The position numbers and the translations under genes are program-made. The notes beneath the pieces are model-generated. The model made no database searches. It worked only from the letters and a program-made list of their open reading frames with translations, and was not told the origin of the DNA. 64,000 bases of DNA from Gammaproteobacteria bacterium. Its GTDB lineage: Bacteria > Pseudomonadota > Gammaproteobacteria > Ga0077536. Below are positions 9,016 to 18,440 of this stretch, in pieces (within the stretch, counting starts at the first letter, position 1; each line of letters begins with the position of its first letter). Where the stretch lies: positions 62,001-126,000 of the forward strand of contig JACQWY010000021.1 in the NCBI GenBank assembly GCA_016209015.1, written 5' to 3'.

Positions 9016-9170
9016 AGGAAGCTCTGAATTAGTTCAGAGCTTCCTGCGGCACAGGGATGTGCCTCCGTGAACAGTGGCGTAAGCCATTGTTCACGGGAGG
9101 CCGGCAAGAACCACGCTTCTTGACGGCCGCGCTCTGAAAAGTCCAGGATGGACTTATTCAGACCTTCCCT
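9016..9170. repeat. Modular palindromic repeat, copy B (longest)
   Basis: A 155-base element made of three modules: a perfect hairpin AGGAAGCTCTGAA/TTCAGAGCTTCCT at 9016-9045; a perfect-arm dyad GTGAACA...TGTTCAC at 9067-9094; and an arm GGCCGGCAAGAACCACGCTTCTTG followed by AGTCCAGGATGGACTTATTCAGA. From 9067 on it reads as the reverse complement of copy C. It fills most of the gap between the CMD and nitroreductase genes. Confidence 0.85.
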
Positions 9171-9219
9171 AAAAGAGCCGGCCCTCAGTCGGCAGGAACT
9201 GGCAATAAGGAGCCTGACC

Positions 9220-10014
9220 ATGGAATTGCGTGAAGTGATCGGCCGCCGTCGGTCGATCCGTTTCGTGCGGCCGTACCAGCCCGTCGAAATGGAGAAATTG
9301 CAGATGATGTTCGAAGCTGCGCGCCTCGCCTCGCACTGGGGCAACGTGCAGACGCTGTGCGGCGTGGCCGTGGTGCGCGATCAGGCGTCGCCCGAGCTCC
9401 TCGAAGCCCTCAACGCCGTGGTCGTCGGCTGGCAGCTCAAGCTCGCCCCCGTGATCATCGTGTGGTACCTGAATCCGAATCTCGTCGATCAGCAGCCGGA
9501 TCGCCTGCGCGAGCTCGTGAACATCGGTGCGCTCGGCTTCGGGCCGATCGAGAAGAAGAAGGAATTCCTCGAAGAGAAGTTCATCCCGATCTTCGAAGGT
9601 CTGAAGGACATGCTGCGCGGCCCGGGCATCAGCGAGATCGACTGCGGCCAGGGCATCGCGCAGGCGACGCTCATGGCCTACGAGCTGGGCCTCGGCACCT
9701 GCCTGCTCGCGACGCCGAACGGCGAGAAGATCCTGAAGATCCTCGGCGCGCCGGAAGGCTGCCGCATGCTGCTCCTGCAGACGGTCGGTTATCCGCTCGA
9801 GCACTGGGAGGCCGGCGGCCAGCGTCCGCGCCTGCCGTTCGAGCAGCGCTTCGGGCTGAATACCGCCAAAGTGCCGTTCCCGCGCAGCCAGGCCGTCGTC
9901 GAGGAGCTCACGCGCGACAAGATGTTCACCCGTCCGGCGCCGCTGGCGGAGCGCGAGAAGGAGCTCGAATACCTCCAGCGCGCCCTCGACATCAAGCCGC
10001 CGGGTCTCATCTGA
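9220..10014 (+). CDS. Nitroreductase family protein
   Basis: A 264-residue FMN-dependent oxidoreductase of the nitroreductase fold. It opens with the family signature MELREVIGRRRSIRFVRPYQP and ends its core with DCGQGIAQATLMAYELGLGTCLLATP and LLLQTVGYPLEHW. Members reduce nitro-aromatics, quinones or enones with NAD(P)H, or act as dehydrogenases; the substrate cannot be told here. The ATG at 9220 has AAGGAG upstream, and the longer in-frame version would begin in repeat copy B. It is bracketed by palindromic repeats B and C. Confidence 0.9.
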   Translation: MELREVIGRRRSIRFVRPYQPVEMEKLQMMFEAARLASHWGNVQTLCGVAVVRDQASPELLEALNAVVVGWQLKLAPVIIVWYLNPNLVDQQPDRLRELVNIGALGFGPIEKKKEFLEEKFIPIFEGLKDMLRGPGISEIDCGQGIAQATLMAYELGLGTCLLATPNGEKILKILGAPEGCRMLLLQTVGYPLEHWEAGGQRPRLPFEQRFGLNTAKVPFPRSQAVVEELTRDKMFTRPAPLAEREKELEYLQRALDIKPPGLI

Positions 10015-10116
10015 TCCGATGCGTCGCGGCCGCTCCGGGCGGAGTGGCCGCGATGGCTCGCCCATTTCGAACGTCCGATTACGCCTTCGGCTACGGACCT
10101 ACGAAGCGCTGAACTA

Positions 10117-10218
10117 AGGAAGCTCTGAATAAGTCCATCCTGGACTTTTCAGAGCACGGTCGGCAAGAAGCGTGGTTCTTGCCGACCTTACGTGAACAAT
10201 GGCTTACGCCACTGTTCC
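10117..10218. repeat. Modular palindromic repeat, copy C
   Basis: Begins AGGAAGCTCTGAATAAGT, then a dyad GGTCGGCAAGAAGCGTGGTTCTTGCCGACC (perfect 12-base arms), and ends with GTGAACAATGGCTTACGCCACTGTTC. Orientation is opposite to the second half of copy B. The right end touches the stop codon of the copper ATPase gene, so the element could also act as a bidirectional transcript end between convergent genes. Confidence 0.85.
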
Positions 10219-12849
10219 CTAAATCTCCGCGCGCTCCAGCCGCAACGCATTCGAAATCACCGACACCGACGACAGGCTCATCGCCGCCGCCGCGATCATC
10301 GGTGACAGCAGCAGGCCGAAGAACGGATACAGCGCTCCGGCCGCGATCGGCACGCCGAGCGCGTTGTAGACGAACGCGAAGAAGAGATTCTGTCTGATGT
10401 TCGCGAGCGTCGCCTGCGAGAGCCGGCGCGCGCGCACGATGCCGCGCAGATCGCCCTTCACGAGCGTGATGCCGGCAGCTTCCATCGCGACGTCCGTGCC
10501 GGTGCCCATCGCGATGCCGACGTCGGCCGCGGCGAGCGCGGGTGCGTCGTTCACGCCGTCGCCCGCCATCGCGACCTTGCGGCCCCCGGCCTGGAGTTTT
10601 CTCACGGCCTCCGCTTTCTCGCCGGGCAGCACCTCGGCGAGCACATGCCCGATGCCGAGCTCGCGCGCCACGATTTCCGCATTCGCGCGGCTGTCGCCGG
10701 TCAGCATCACGATCTCGAGACCGGCCGCCCGCAATGCGGCGAGTGCCTGCGGAGTCGTCTCCTTCACGGGATCGGCGACGCCGATCACCCCGAGCGGCGT
10801 CGTGTCGCGGGCGAGATAGACGAGCGTCTCGCCGCGCGCACGGAGATCTTCCGGCACGTCCACCGCGATGCCGCGTTCCGCGAGAAAGCGCGCATTGCCG
10901 AGGACGAGCTGCACGCCGTCCATCCGACCCGCGACGCCGAGGCCCGGCACAGCCGCGAATTCCGCGATCGCCGCGGGCGTCACGCCGCGTGCCCGCGCCG
11001 CCGCGAGCACGGCAGCGGCCAGCGGGTGTTCGCTGCCCTGCTCCAGACCGGCGGCGAGCGCGAGCAGCTCGTCCCCGGTCCCCTCGAACGCCCGCAGCGT
11101 GCGCAGCTCGGGCTTGCCGCGCGTCAGCGTGCCGGTCTTGTCGAGCACGAGGGTGTCGATCTTCTCGAGCGTCTCGAGCGCCTCGGCGTCGCGAATGAGC
11201 ACGCCGGCTTTCGCGCCGCGACCCGTGCCGACCATGATCGACATCGGTGTCGCGAGGCCGAGCGCGCAGGGACAGGCGACGATGAGGACCGCCACGGCCG
11301 CGACGGTCGCGTGCGCGAGCCTGGGCTCGGGACCGACAATCATCCACGCCGCGAACGCGATCACGGCGGTGGCGACGACGAGCGGCACGAACCAGCCCGC
11401 GACGGCGTCCGCGAGGCGCTGGATCGGCGCGCGGCTGCGCTGCGCGGCGGCGACCATGCGCACGATCTGCGCGAGCAGCGTCTCCGCGCCGACTTTCTCG
11501 GCACGCATGACGAGCGTGCCCGTGCCGTTCAGCGTGCCGCCGATGAGGCGATCGCCCGCGCGCTTCTCGACGGGCAACGGCTCGCCCGTGATCATCGCTT
11601 CTTCGACCGCGCTCGCGCCTTCGACGACGACGCCGTCGACCGGCACCTTCTCGCCCGGTCGCACGCGCAAGCTGTCGCCGGGATGCACGGCATCGATCGC
11701 GACATCTTCCTCGCCGTGCGCCGTCACTCTGCGCGCGTTGCGCGGCGCGATGCCGAGCAGTGTCTTGATCGCCTGGCCGGTGCGGCCGCGGGCGCGGAGC
11801 TCGAGCACCTGACCGACGAGGACGAGCGCCGTGATCACGGCCGCGGCCTCGAAGTAGACGGGCACGCTGCCGTCCGCCATGCGCACGGCCGCCGGGAACA
11901 GATCGGGGGCGAGTGTCGCGACGAGGCTGTAGCCGAAGGCCGCGCCGACGCCGAGTGCTATCAGCGTGAACATGTTGAAGTGACCCGTCTTCACCGACAG
12001 CCAGCCGCGCGCGAAGAACGGTGCGGCACACCACACCACGACGGGCGCGGCGAGCACGAGCTCGAGCGGATGCAGCCAGCCGGCGATCGCGTGCAGCCAG
12101 TCGTGCGGGAGGAATTCCGCACCCATCGCAATCACGAACAGCGGCACGGCGAAGACGAGCGAGACCCGCAGGCGCCGGCTCATGTCCTCGAGCTCGGGAT
12201 TCGCTTCCGCGACGGCGATGCTCCGCGCTTCGAGCGCCATGCCGCACAGCGGGCACGCGCCCGGCGCGTCGCGCACGATCTCCGGATGCATCGGGCAGGT
12301 GTACTCCGTACGCAGCGCCGGCAGCGCGGGCGCTTCCGGTTCGAGCGCCATGCCGCAGATCGGGCAGGGGCCCGGTTCGGTCGCGCGGATCCCGGGATCC
12401 ATGGGGCAGACGAAGATCGTGCCGTGCGGCGGCGGGGGCGCGGACGGTGCGCTCGCGGGATCGAGATAGCGCGCCGGATCGGCGCGGAAGCGGTCGAGAC
12501 AGCCTCGGCAACAGAACAGATACGTCTTGTCCGCGTGTGCGTGCCGCAAGGGCGAATCCGGCGCGACCGTCATACCGCACACCGGATCGACCGTCACGAG
12601 ATCCGGCGCGACCGCGATGCCGTACTGCGCGGGATCGGCCCGGAACTTCGCGAGGCAGCCCGCGGAGCAGAACAGGTACGTCGTGCCGTCGAGCGTGTGC
12701 CGGTGCGGCGAGCCGGGCGACACCGTCATGCCGCAGACGGGATCCGTGCGCACGAGCTTGCCCATCTTGAGCGCGGCCGCGGACGCGACGGGTTGCGCCG
12801 GCGCCGCCTCGTGCCCGCCGCCCCCATGCTCGTGCTCGTGCGTGCTCAT
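10219..12849 (-). CDS. copA: Copper/silver-translocating P1B-type ATPase
   Basis: An inner-membrane metal exporter of 876 residues. The N-terminus is His-rich ([10 protein letters not shown]), followed by two YHS-type metal-binding domains (DPVCGMTV twice, residues about 35-130) and two heavy-metal-binding domains of the type CPMHPEI...CPLCGMALE (about 150-215), in place of the usual HMA domains. The ATPase core has TGE (MITGEP), CPC metal site (VACPCALGL), [22 protein letters not shown] and YNALGVP. About eight membrane helices are expected. The ATG at 12849 overlaps the merR stop by 4 bases (ATGA), so the two are co-translated and probably controlled by metal through the MerR protein. Ag+/Cu+ choice is not certain. 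Confidence 0.95.
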   Translation of the reverse strand: MSTHEHEHGGGGHEAAPAQPVASAAALKMGKLVRTDPVCGMTVSPGSPHRHTLDGTTYLFCSAGCLAKFRADPAQYGIAVAPDLVTVDPVCGMTVAPDSPLRHAHADKTYLFCCRGCLDRFRADPARYLDPASAPSAPPPPHGTIFVCPMDPGIRATEPGPCPICGMALEPEAPALPALRTEYTCPMHPEIVRDAPGACPLCGMALEARSIAVAEANPELEDMSRRLRVSLVFAVPLFVIAMGAEFLPHDWLHAIAGWLHPLELVLAAPVVVWCAAPFFARGWLSVKTGHFNMFTLIALGVGAAFGYSLVATLAPDLFPAAVRMADGSVPVYFEAAAVITALVLVGQVLELRARGRTGQAIKTLLGIAPRNARRVTAHGEEDVAIDAVHPGDSLRVRPGEKVPVDGVVVEGASAVEEAMITGEPLPVEKRAGDRLIGGTLNGTGTLVMRAEKVGAETLLAQIVRMVAAAQRSRAPIQRLADAVAGWFVPLVVATAVIAFAAWMIVGPEPRLAHATVAAVAVLIVACPCALGLATPMSIMVGTGRGAKAGVLIRDAEALETLEKIDTLVLDKTGTLTRGKPELRTLRAFEGTGDELLALAAGLEQGSEHPLAAAVLAAARARGVTPAAIAEFAAVPGLGVAGRMDGVQLVLGNARFLAERGIAVDVPEDLRARGETLVYLARDTTPLGVIGVADPVKETTPQALAALRAAGLEIVMLTGDSRANAEIVARELGIGHVLAEVLPGEKAEAVRKLQAGGRKVAMAGDGVNDAPALAAADVGIAMGTGTDVAMEAAGITLVKGDLRGIVRARRLSQATLANIRQNLFFAFVYNALGVPIAAGALYPFFGLLLSPMIAAAAMSLSSVSVISNALRLERAEI

Positions 12850-13289
12850 CGGCGCTTCCTCTTCGCGGGCGCGGCTTCCCCGATCGCGACCGAGTCGATC
12901 AGGCGGCACACGGAATGCCCGTCCGGCGCGCCGTCCTCCATGTTCTGCCAGTCCGCGAACGCCTTCTCCATGCGCCGCTGTCCGAGGAGCTCGCGTTCGA
13001 GGCGCGCGCGATTCTCCTTCAATCGCCTGCCGAAGGTCTCCCGCACCATCGGGCACGGCGAGCGGCCGGCGGCGCTGCGGTCCAGAATTTCCTTCACCTC
13101 CGCGAGCGTGAAGCCGAGCGGCGAGGCACGCTTGACGAACGCGAGGCGTTCCGCGTCGCGGGCGTCGAAGAGCTTGTAGCCGTTGCCGGGATGGCGCTCC
13201 GGCGCGAGCAGGCCGAGGCGGGCGTCATGGCGGACGGTGTCGAGACCGACCCCGCATTCCGCGGCGAGCTGTTTGACCTGGAGCGGCAC
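12846..13289 (-). CDS. MerR-family metal-responsive regulator
   Basis: Transcription activator of the merR-copA pair. The winged helix starts [27 protein letters not shown] and continues with [33 protein letters not shown], the standard MerR pattern with Tyr to His in the wing; a dimerisation helix follows. Cysteines in RSPCPMV and GHSVCRLI are candidate metal ligands. I place the start at GTG 13289 (147 residues), with GTG 13295 as alternative. Longer starts, ATG 13331 or a codon at 13346, would overlap or precede the promoter -10 element at 13325-13320 and are therefore unlikely. GAGGAGG lies just upstream of the chosen start. Confidence 0.85.
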   Translation of the reverse strand: MPLQVKQLAAECGVGLDTVRHDARLGLLAPERHPGNGYKLFDARDAERLAFVKRASPLGFTLAEVKEILDRSAAGRSPCPMVRETFGRRLKENRARLERELLGQRRMEKAFADWQNMEDGAPDGHSVCRLIDSVAIGEAAPAKRKRR

Positions 13290-13319
13290 GGGCACCTCCT
13301 CTGCGACGGGCTTGCCCGC

Positions 13320-13351
13320 AGCATACGACATGGGTGTAACACACAAGTCAA
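13320..13351 (-). promoter_or_regulatory. MerR-type promoter of merR-copA
   Basis: On the minus strand, -35 TTGACT (13351-13346) and -10 TATGCT (13325-13320) are separated by 20 bases, the over-long spacing typical of promoters activated by MerR-family proteins. The spacer holds a dyad centred on GTGTGTTACAC. The transcript would start near 13313, so translation must start downstream of that point. Confidence 0.65.
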
Positions 13352-13568
13352 GGCGGGAGGTCCGTGTCGTATGTCAGGATTTCCGCCTCGGGTGTAGGAT
13401 CCGGCGAGCCCGAACGGATCGGGCGCATCCGACGACTATTGATCCGTGTCATGGCGCCGCGGCCCCCCGATGGCGGACCCTGGCACCGCGGTGCGGGACG
13501 ATTTCCTCAGGGCCGGCCCAAGGCCTGCGCACCGCTCAAACCGAAAGAACGACCTACTGGAGGCAATC

Positions 13569-14885
13569 ATGGCTGCGACCGCAGAGAATCTGAAATCGTC
13601 CCTTATCGGCGCCCCGGCTCCGGACACCCGCATCGCCGGCTGGGCCGACGAACCCACGGCGAAGCTCGGCATGCTCGGTGCGGAACTGCCGCTCTCCGCC
13701 GAGGAGCAGGCGATCGTCGACGTCCTGCACAAGTTCGCGGAGCAGGAGCTGCGCCCGACCGGCAAGATTCTCGACCGCATGAGCCCGGAGCAGGTGATCG
13801 CACCCGACTCCCCGCTGTGGACGGTCTACAGGAAATTCGGCGAGCTCGGCTTCACGGTCGACGCGATGATGCAGTTCCCGCCGCAGCAGCGCGGCAAGCT
13901 GATGTGCCTGTTCTACGAAGAGCTCGGCTGGGGCGATTCCGGCCTCGCGATCTCGCTCGGCGCCTCCTCGCTGCCGCGCTACATCTCGACGCTCTTCGGC
14001 AACGAATACCTCGCCTCGCTGCAGACCGACGACATGGTCGGCTGCTGGGGCATCACCGAGCCCGACCACGGCAGCGACACGCTCGACCCGAGCCGCGAGA
14101 TCGCGAGCCCCGGCGCCAACTACGGCCGCCCGAACTGCGTCGCGAAGATCATGGCCGACAAGATCGTCATCAACGGCCAGAAGTCGGCCTGGGTCTCGAA
14201 CGGCACGATCGGCCAGATCTGCATCCTCTACTGCGCCGCCGACACCGGCGCCGGCGCCGACACGAGACACGGCGCGTGCATCATCGTGCCGACGAACACG
14301 AAGGGCGTCTCGAAGGGCAAGCCGCTCGACAAGATGGGCCAGCGCGCGCTGAACCAGGGCGAGATCTTCTTCGACAACGTGGAGCTGCCGATCGAGCACC
14401 TGCTCGCCGGCCCCGAGAACTATCAGCGCGCGGTCTACACCATCCACGCGGAAGCGAACGTGCTGATGGGCGCGACGTTCACCGGCGTCGCGCGTGCAGC
14501 CTTCGAGCTCGCGCTCGACTACGCGCACACGCGCAAGCAGGGCGGCGTGCCGATCATGCGCCACCAGTCGGTCGCGCATCGCCTCTTCCACATGTTCCGC
14601 AAGACCGAAGCCGCGCGTGCGCTCTGCCGCCGCGTCGCCGAGTACAACATGGTCGTGCCGCAGCCCGCGCTGCACGCGGCGATGACGGCGAAGATCACCG
14701 GCACGCAGACGGCCTTCGAGGTCGCGAGCGAGGCGCTGCAGATCTTCGGCGGCAACGGCATGACGCGCGAGTATCCGATGGAGAAGCTGCTCCGCGACGC
14801 GCGCGCCTCGATGATCGAGGACGGCTGCAACGAGATCCTCGCCATCAAGGGCGGCATGGGCCTCGCGGACTACGATCGTCTCTGA
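13569..14885 (+). CDS. Acyl-CoA dehydrogenase
   Basis: A 438-residue flavoprotein that introduces an alpha-beta double bond into an acyl-CoA. Family features are GCWGITEPDHGSDT, the FAD-binding QSVAHRLFHMF helix, IFGGNGMTREYPMEKLLRDARA and the C-terminal MIEDGCNEILAIKGG, which holds the usual catalytic-Glu region. The ATG at 13569 is preceded by CTGGAGGCAATC. An acyl-CoA ligase gene follows 125 bases downstream in the same direction, but an intrinsic terminator lies between them. Natural substrate unknown; the mildly long length and DTLDPSREI insert suggest a non-classical acyl group. Confidence 0.93.
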   Translation: MAATAENLKSSLIGAPAPDTRIAGWADEPTAKLGMLGAELPLSAEEQAIVDVLHKFAEQELRPTGKILDRMSPEQVIAPDSPLWTVYRKFGELGFTVDAMMQFPPQQRGKLMCLFYEELGWGDSGLAISLGASSLPRYISTLFGNEYLASLQTDDMVGCWGITEPDHGSDTLDPSREIASPGANYGRPNCVAKIMADKIVINGQKSAWVSNGTIGQICILYCAADTGAGADTRHGACIIVPTNTKGVSKGKPLDKMGQRALNQGEIFFDNVELPIEHLLAGPENYQRAVYTIHAEANVLMGATFTGVARAAFELALDYAHTRKQGGVPIMRHQSVAHRLFHMFRKTEAARALCRRVAEYNMVVPQPALHAAMTAKITGTQTAFEVASEALQIFGGNGMTREYPMEKLLRDARASMIEDGCNEILAIKGGMGLADYDRL

Positions 14886-14932
14886 GACGATCCGGGCGCC
14901 GTCGCGAACCGGCGGCGCCGTTCCCTTCGCCA

Positions 14933-14956
14933 AGCGGGGCGAACGCCCCGCTTTTT
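14933..14956 (+). terminator. Intrinsic terminator after acyl-CoA dehydrogenase
   Basis: Perfect stem AGCGGGGC/GCCCCGCT with loop GAAC (positions approximate) directly followed by TTTTT. It would limit read-through from the dehydrogenase into the acyl-CoA ligase gene. Confidence 0.85.
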
Positions 14957-15010
14957 CGTGACGACCGACCCGCGACCGCGGCAGGCGGCCGGGTCATCGC
15001 TGGAGAACGC

Positions 15011-16606
15011 ATGGTGACCACGACTCCGAACACGCTCATCCTCGCCCATCTCATCAAGGACCGGCTCGCCCGCTGGCCCGAGCGCGACGTGCTGACGTTC
15101 GTCGACGTCGCGCGCGACGGCAGCTTCCTCGAAGAGACGCGCACGTATCGCCAGCTCTGGGACAACGGCCAGCGCATCGCGGCCGCGCTCGACGCGGAAG
15201 GCATGAAGCCCGGCCATGCGTTCGGGATCGTCGCGCAGAACCATCCCGAGTTCGTCGACGCCATGGTCGGCTCGTCCATCGCGGGGACCGTGTTCGTGCC
15301 GATCGATCCGCGCACGAAAGGCAAGAAGCTTGCCTACATGCTCGAGTTCGCGGAGTGCAAGGGCGCGGTCGTCGGTGCCTACTCCGTCGACGCGGTGCTC
15401 GAAGTCGCCGCGGAATGCCCGTCGCTCGAATGGATCTGGGTGATCGGCGGCGAGGCGAAAGAGGCCGCGGTACCACAGAAGGCCCTCGCCGACATCCTCG
15501 AGGCCCATGTCGAGGAGCGCCCGGTCGCGGTGGACGATCCGCTGCTGCCGATGCAGATGCTCTACACCTCGGGCACGACGGGCGATCCGAAAGCGATCCT
15601 CTCGCCTTACGCACGGTTCGGCACGATCGCCTCACTCGGCGGCGCACTCGGGCTGAACGACGGCGATCGCACCTACACCGGCCTCTCGCTCACGCACGCG
15701 AACGCCCAGCTCATCACGCTCGGTGCGACGCTCCACATGGGGCTGCGCGGCGTCATCAGCCGCCGGTTCACGAAGAGCCGCCTCTGGGACATCACGCGCC
15801 GTTACGGCTGCACGATGTTCAACCTGCTCGGCGGCATGACGACGGCGATCTACAGCGAGCCGGAGCTGCCGAACGACGCCGACAATCCCGTGCGCTACGT
15901 GCTCTCCGCGGGCATGCCGGCGGCACTGTGGGAGAAGTTCGAGAAACGCTTCGGGCTGAAGGTGTTCGAGTTCTACGGTGCGGCCGAGGGCGGCCTCACG
16001 ATGAATCCGCCGGGCGGGCCCGTCGGCTCGATCGGCAAGCCGCCGCCGACGCTCATCGGCGAGATCGTCGACGAAGAGGACGCGCCGTGCGCGCCGGGCG
16101 TGCCGGGTGAAATCATCTTCAAGAACGCGGACGGCTCGCTGCCTGCAGTCGCGTACTTCAAGAACGCGGAAGCGACCGCGGCGAAGGTGCGCGGCGGCTG
16201 GCTGCGCATGGGCGACATCGGCTACAAGGACGCGGACGGCTGGTATTACTTCCTCTACCGCAAAGGCGGCGGCATTCGCAGGAACGGCGACTTCATCAAT
16301 CCCGCCTTCGTCGAGAAGGAGCTCGCCGAGCATCCGCTCGTCGACGACGTCTTCGTCTACGGCGTGCCGGCCTCGAACGGCGTGCCGGGCGAGAAGGACG
16401 TCGTCGCCGCGATCGTCGCGGTGAAGGATCAGCCCTTCGACGCGGCGTCCGTCTTCGCCTGGTGCCGCGCGCGCCTGGAGTCGAGCTTCGTGCCGCAGTA
16501 CCTGCAGGTCGTGCCGGAGATCCCGAAGACCGCCTCCGAGAAGCCGCAGGAGCGGTTCCTGCTCGAGGCGTTCAAGGTCGATGGGGTGGGGGTTTATACG
16601 GAGTAG
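15011..16606 (+). CDS. AMP-dependent acyl-CoA ligase
   Basis: A 531-residue ANL-superfamily enzyme that activates a carboxylic acid as acyl-AMP and then acyl-CoA. Motif A3 is YTSGTTGDPKAI, A5 is EFYGAAEGG, A7/A8 is GWLRMGDIGYKDADG...YRKGGGIRRNGDFINP, and the catalytic lysine is in PKTASEKPQ. The closest general type is crotonobetaine/carnitine or short-to-medium acyl ligase (CaiC-like). The ATG at 15011 follows CTGGAGAACGC. Position after an acyl-CoA dehydrogenase and before an SDR suggests a small acid-degradation set; the acid is not known. Confidence 0.92.
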   Translation: MVTTTPNTLILAHLIKDRLARWPERDVLTFVDVARDGSFLEETRTYRQLWDNGQRIAAALDAEGMKPGHAFGIVAQNHPEFVDAMVGSSIAGTVFVPIDPRTKGKKLAYMLEFAECKGAVVGAYSVDAVLEVAAECPSLEWIWVIGGEAKEAAVPQKALADILEAHVEERPVAVDDPLLPMQMLYTSGTTGDPKAILSPYARFGTIASLGGALGLNDGDRTYTGLSLTHANAQLITLGATLHMGLRGVISRRFTKSRLWDITRRYGCTMFNLLGGMTTAIYSEPELPNDADNPVRYVLSAGMPAALWEKFEKRFGLKVFEFYGAAEGGLTMNPPGGPVGSIGKPPPTLIGEIVDEEDAPCAPGVPGEIIFKNADGSLPAVAYFKNAEATAAKVRGGWLRMGDIGYKDADGWYYFLYRKGGGIRRNGDFINPAFVEKELAEHPLVDDVFVYGVPASNGVPGEKDVVAAIVAVKDQPFDAASVFAWCRARLESSFVPQYLQVVPEIPKTASEKPQERFLLEAFKVDGVGVYTE

Positions 16607-16667
16607 AGGTGACTCTCCTGTGCGCCATCCGTGATTGGACGATCCGGCCCTCGTCGGAGGCAGCGAC

Positions 16668-16757
16668 GGGAATTGGGGTCAGGTTCGAATTCGCGGCCAA
16701 CGCGAGCGACCCAGGTCTGCGCGCTCGCCCGCGAAATCGAACCTGACCCCATTTCCC
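16668..16757. repeat. GGGGTCAGGTTCGA palindrome, copy 1
   Basis: Starts GGGAATTGGGGTCAGGTTCG and ends with the complementary CGAACCTGACCCCATTTCCC, a 40-50-base loop between. Sequences of this form are common in gammaproteobacteria near REP-associated tyrosine transposase genes; none is present here. Confidence 0.85.
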
Positions 16758-16962
16758 TCCGCGTCCTCATTTTCGCGGGCTGCCACGGCGCTGACGAGAA
16801 GGCCGTCTTCGCGGAGTTGTGCGAAATCGTCGATGAAGCGATCGATCTCTACCGGTCCGAAGGAAAGCCGCTGCCGCCGGCAACCGCGGGGAGAGATTTC
16901 GCAAACAGGCTTCAGCACGTCGCCTGGCTCGTAGGTCGCCGTGAAAGAGCGGCGGCGCCGGC
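16758..16962 (+). pseudogene. Possible protein remnant between two palindromes
   Basis: About 205 bases trapped between repeat copies 1 and 2. One plus-strand frame reads AELCEIVDEAIDLYRSEGKP followed by LPPATAGRDFANRL, which looks like real protein and faintly recalls the C-terminal part of HicB-type antitoxins. There is no start codon of its own with a ribosome site, and the open frame continues through both palindromes, so I regard it as debris rather than a gene. The whole 16607-17139 gap holds only this and the two repeats. Confidence 0.3.
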
Positions 16963-17051
16963 GGGAAATGGGGTCAGGTTCGAATTCGCGGGGGAGCGCC
17001 CGGGTACGCGCCATTACGTTCGCCGCGAAATCGAACCTGACCCCAATTCCC
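16963..17051. repeat. GGGGTCAGGTTCGA palindrome, copy 2
   Basis: Starts GGGAAATGGGGTCAGGTTCG and ends CGAACCTGACCCCAATTCCC, the same arms as copy 1 with a different loop. It ends 88 bases before the SDR start codon. Confidence 0.85.
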
Positions 17052-17139
17052 TCTACGCGTCTTTCATGATTGCGGGCGGCCCGACCTCCGCGCTCTGCCG
17101 CAAGTGCGTACGTGATCAGGACATCGAGGAGACCGCCAG

Positions 17140-17952
17140 ATGAACTACAAGACAGCCTTCCAGACCGACGGCAAAGCGGCCCACGTCACCGGCGCGGCGC
17201 GCGGCATCGGCGCGGCGATCGCCGAGGCACTCGCCCAGTGCGGCGCCGCCGTCATGGTCACCGACATCCTGGAAGATCAGGGCCGCGAGGTCGTCGCGCG
17301 CATCCGCGCCGCAGGCGGCCGTGCGGAGTTTCGCCGACAGGACGTGACGAGCGAGGCGGGATGGGAGCAGACGACGCAGCGTGTGATCGACGCGTTCGGC
17401 CGCTACGACATCCTCGTCAACAACGCCGGCATCGAGACCGCGGCGCTCATCGCGCAGTGCACGCTGGAAGACTTCAAGCGCGTGCAGGACATCAACGTCA
17501 ACGCGGTTTTCCTCGGCATGAAATACGCGATACGCGCGATGTCGCCCGGTGGGCCGGCCGGACAGGGCGGATCGATCGTCAACCTCTCCTCGGTCGCCGG
17601 CATCATCGGCACCGCGGCGCATGTCGCGTATCACAGCTCGAAGGGTGCGGTGCGCCTGATGACGAAGGCGGCGGCCATCGAATGCGCGGCGCTCAAGTCC
17701 GGCATCCGCGTGAACTCCATTCACCCCGGCATCGTCGATACGGCGATGGGCCAGAGCTTCGTGAAGGATTACGTCGATCTCGGCTTGGCCCCGGACGTCG
17801 CGTCCGCGCATGCGGCGATCGAAGCGTTGCATCCGATGGGTTACGGCAAGCCGGAGGACGTCGCCTGCGCCGTGCTGTATCTCGCCTCCGAGGCGTCGCG
17901 CTGGGTGAACGGCGCGGAGCTCGTGCTCGACGGGGGGCTCACGGCGCAGTAG
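17140..17952 (+). CDS. Short-chain dehydrogenase/reductase (SDR)
   Basis: A 270-residue classical SDR. The NAD(P)-binding motif is TGAARGIG, structural NNAG is present, and the catalytic Ser-Tyr-Lys set appears as NLSSVAG and YHSSK. An Asp after strand 2 (VTDILEDQ) favours NAD over NADP. The C-terminus LASEASRWVNGAELVLDGGL is of the hydroxysteroid-dehydrogenase/cyclohexanol-dehydrogenase type. The start has GAGGAGACC upstream. Probably part of the acyl-CoA dehydrogenase/ligase neighbourhood; an alcohol or hydroxyacyl oxidation step is likely but the substrate is open. Confidence 0.92.
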   Translation: MNYKTAFQTDGKAAHVTGAARGIGAAIAEALAQCGAAVMVTDILEDQGREVVARIRAAGGRAEFRRQDVTSEAGWEQTTQRVIDAFGRYDILVNNAGIETAALIAQCTLEDFKRVQDINVNAVFLGMKYAIRAMSPGGPAGQGGSIVNLSSVAGIIGTAAHVAYHSSKGAVRLMTKAAAIECAALKSGIRVNSIHPGIVDTAMGQSFVKDYVDLGLAPDVASAHAAIEALHPMGYGKPEDVACAVLYLASEASRWVNGAELVLDGGLTAQ

Positions 17953-18052
17953 CTTGCGGCCACGATACTCGCGGACCCGAAGCGGCATCGACCAGCCCCG
18001 GGACAAGACGAGACCCGCTCCACGCACTCATTCACCACGGAGGTGTGCAGCC

Positions 18053-18262
18053 ATGGCGAACGGCGAGAAAGTCAAAGGACCGGCGTCCTATTTCCCCTCG
18101 ATCGAGAAGAAGTACGGGAAGCCCATCGAGCACTGGATGGCCGTGCTCCGCAAAGCGGGCCCCCTGAAGCACATGGAACTCGTCGCGCATCTGAAGTCGG
18201 AACACGGCCTGGGCCACGGGCATGCGAACGCGCTCGTCGCGGCGTACCTGGCGAAGGAATAG
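18053..18262 (+). CDS. DUF4287 small protein
   Basis: A 69-residue protein with the DUF4287 pattern SYFPSIEKKYGKPIEHWM followed by a helical LKHMELVAHLKSEHGLGHGHANALVAAYL. Function unknown; such proteins occur alone or fused to DUF5655. The ATG at 18053 follows ACGGAGGTG, giving a strong ribosome site; longer in-frame starts lack one. A REP hairpin follows within 8 bases of the stop. Confidence 0.85.
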   Translation: MANGEKVKGPASYFPSIEKKYGKPIEHWMAVLRKAGPLKHMELVAHLKSEHGLGHGHANALVAAYLAKE

Positions 18263-18269
18263 AGCGTAG

Positions 18270-18294
18270 GTCGGGCTGACGAAGGAAGCCCGAC
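18270..18294. repeat. REP-type hairpin
   Basis: GTCGGGCT and AGCCCGAC arms around a GACGAAGGA loop, preceded by TAG. This is the common proteobacterial repeat of the form GTAGGTCGGG...CCCGACA, here right behind the DUF4287 stop codon. Confidence 0.6.
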
Positions 18295-18440
18295 AGTTGG
18301 ATCGCGGGAGGTTCTTCGCAGGTTCGACTGGTCGCGCGCGTAACCGGGCGAATCTATCGCGAGCGTTCTGTGCGAGTCGCGGAACCGCTCGACGACGAGT
18401 CGAGGGGGCGTCATCGATCATCATGCCGGGCACGGGGGCC

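Noticed and set aside
8212-10218. Palindromes as intrinsic terminators
   Set aside because: No T-tracts and modular repetition in three gaps fit a repeat family better, although they may end transcripts incidentally.
10645-13179. 844-codon plus-strand frame opposite copA
   Set aside because: Shadow of the copper ATPase; no domain, Arg/His/Glu-rich low-complexity.
16631-17143. 170-codon plus-strand frame across both GGGGTCAGG palindromes
   Set aside because: Runs through repeat arms, so most of it is repeat-encoded; only the middle segment might be a remnant.
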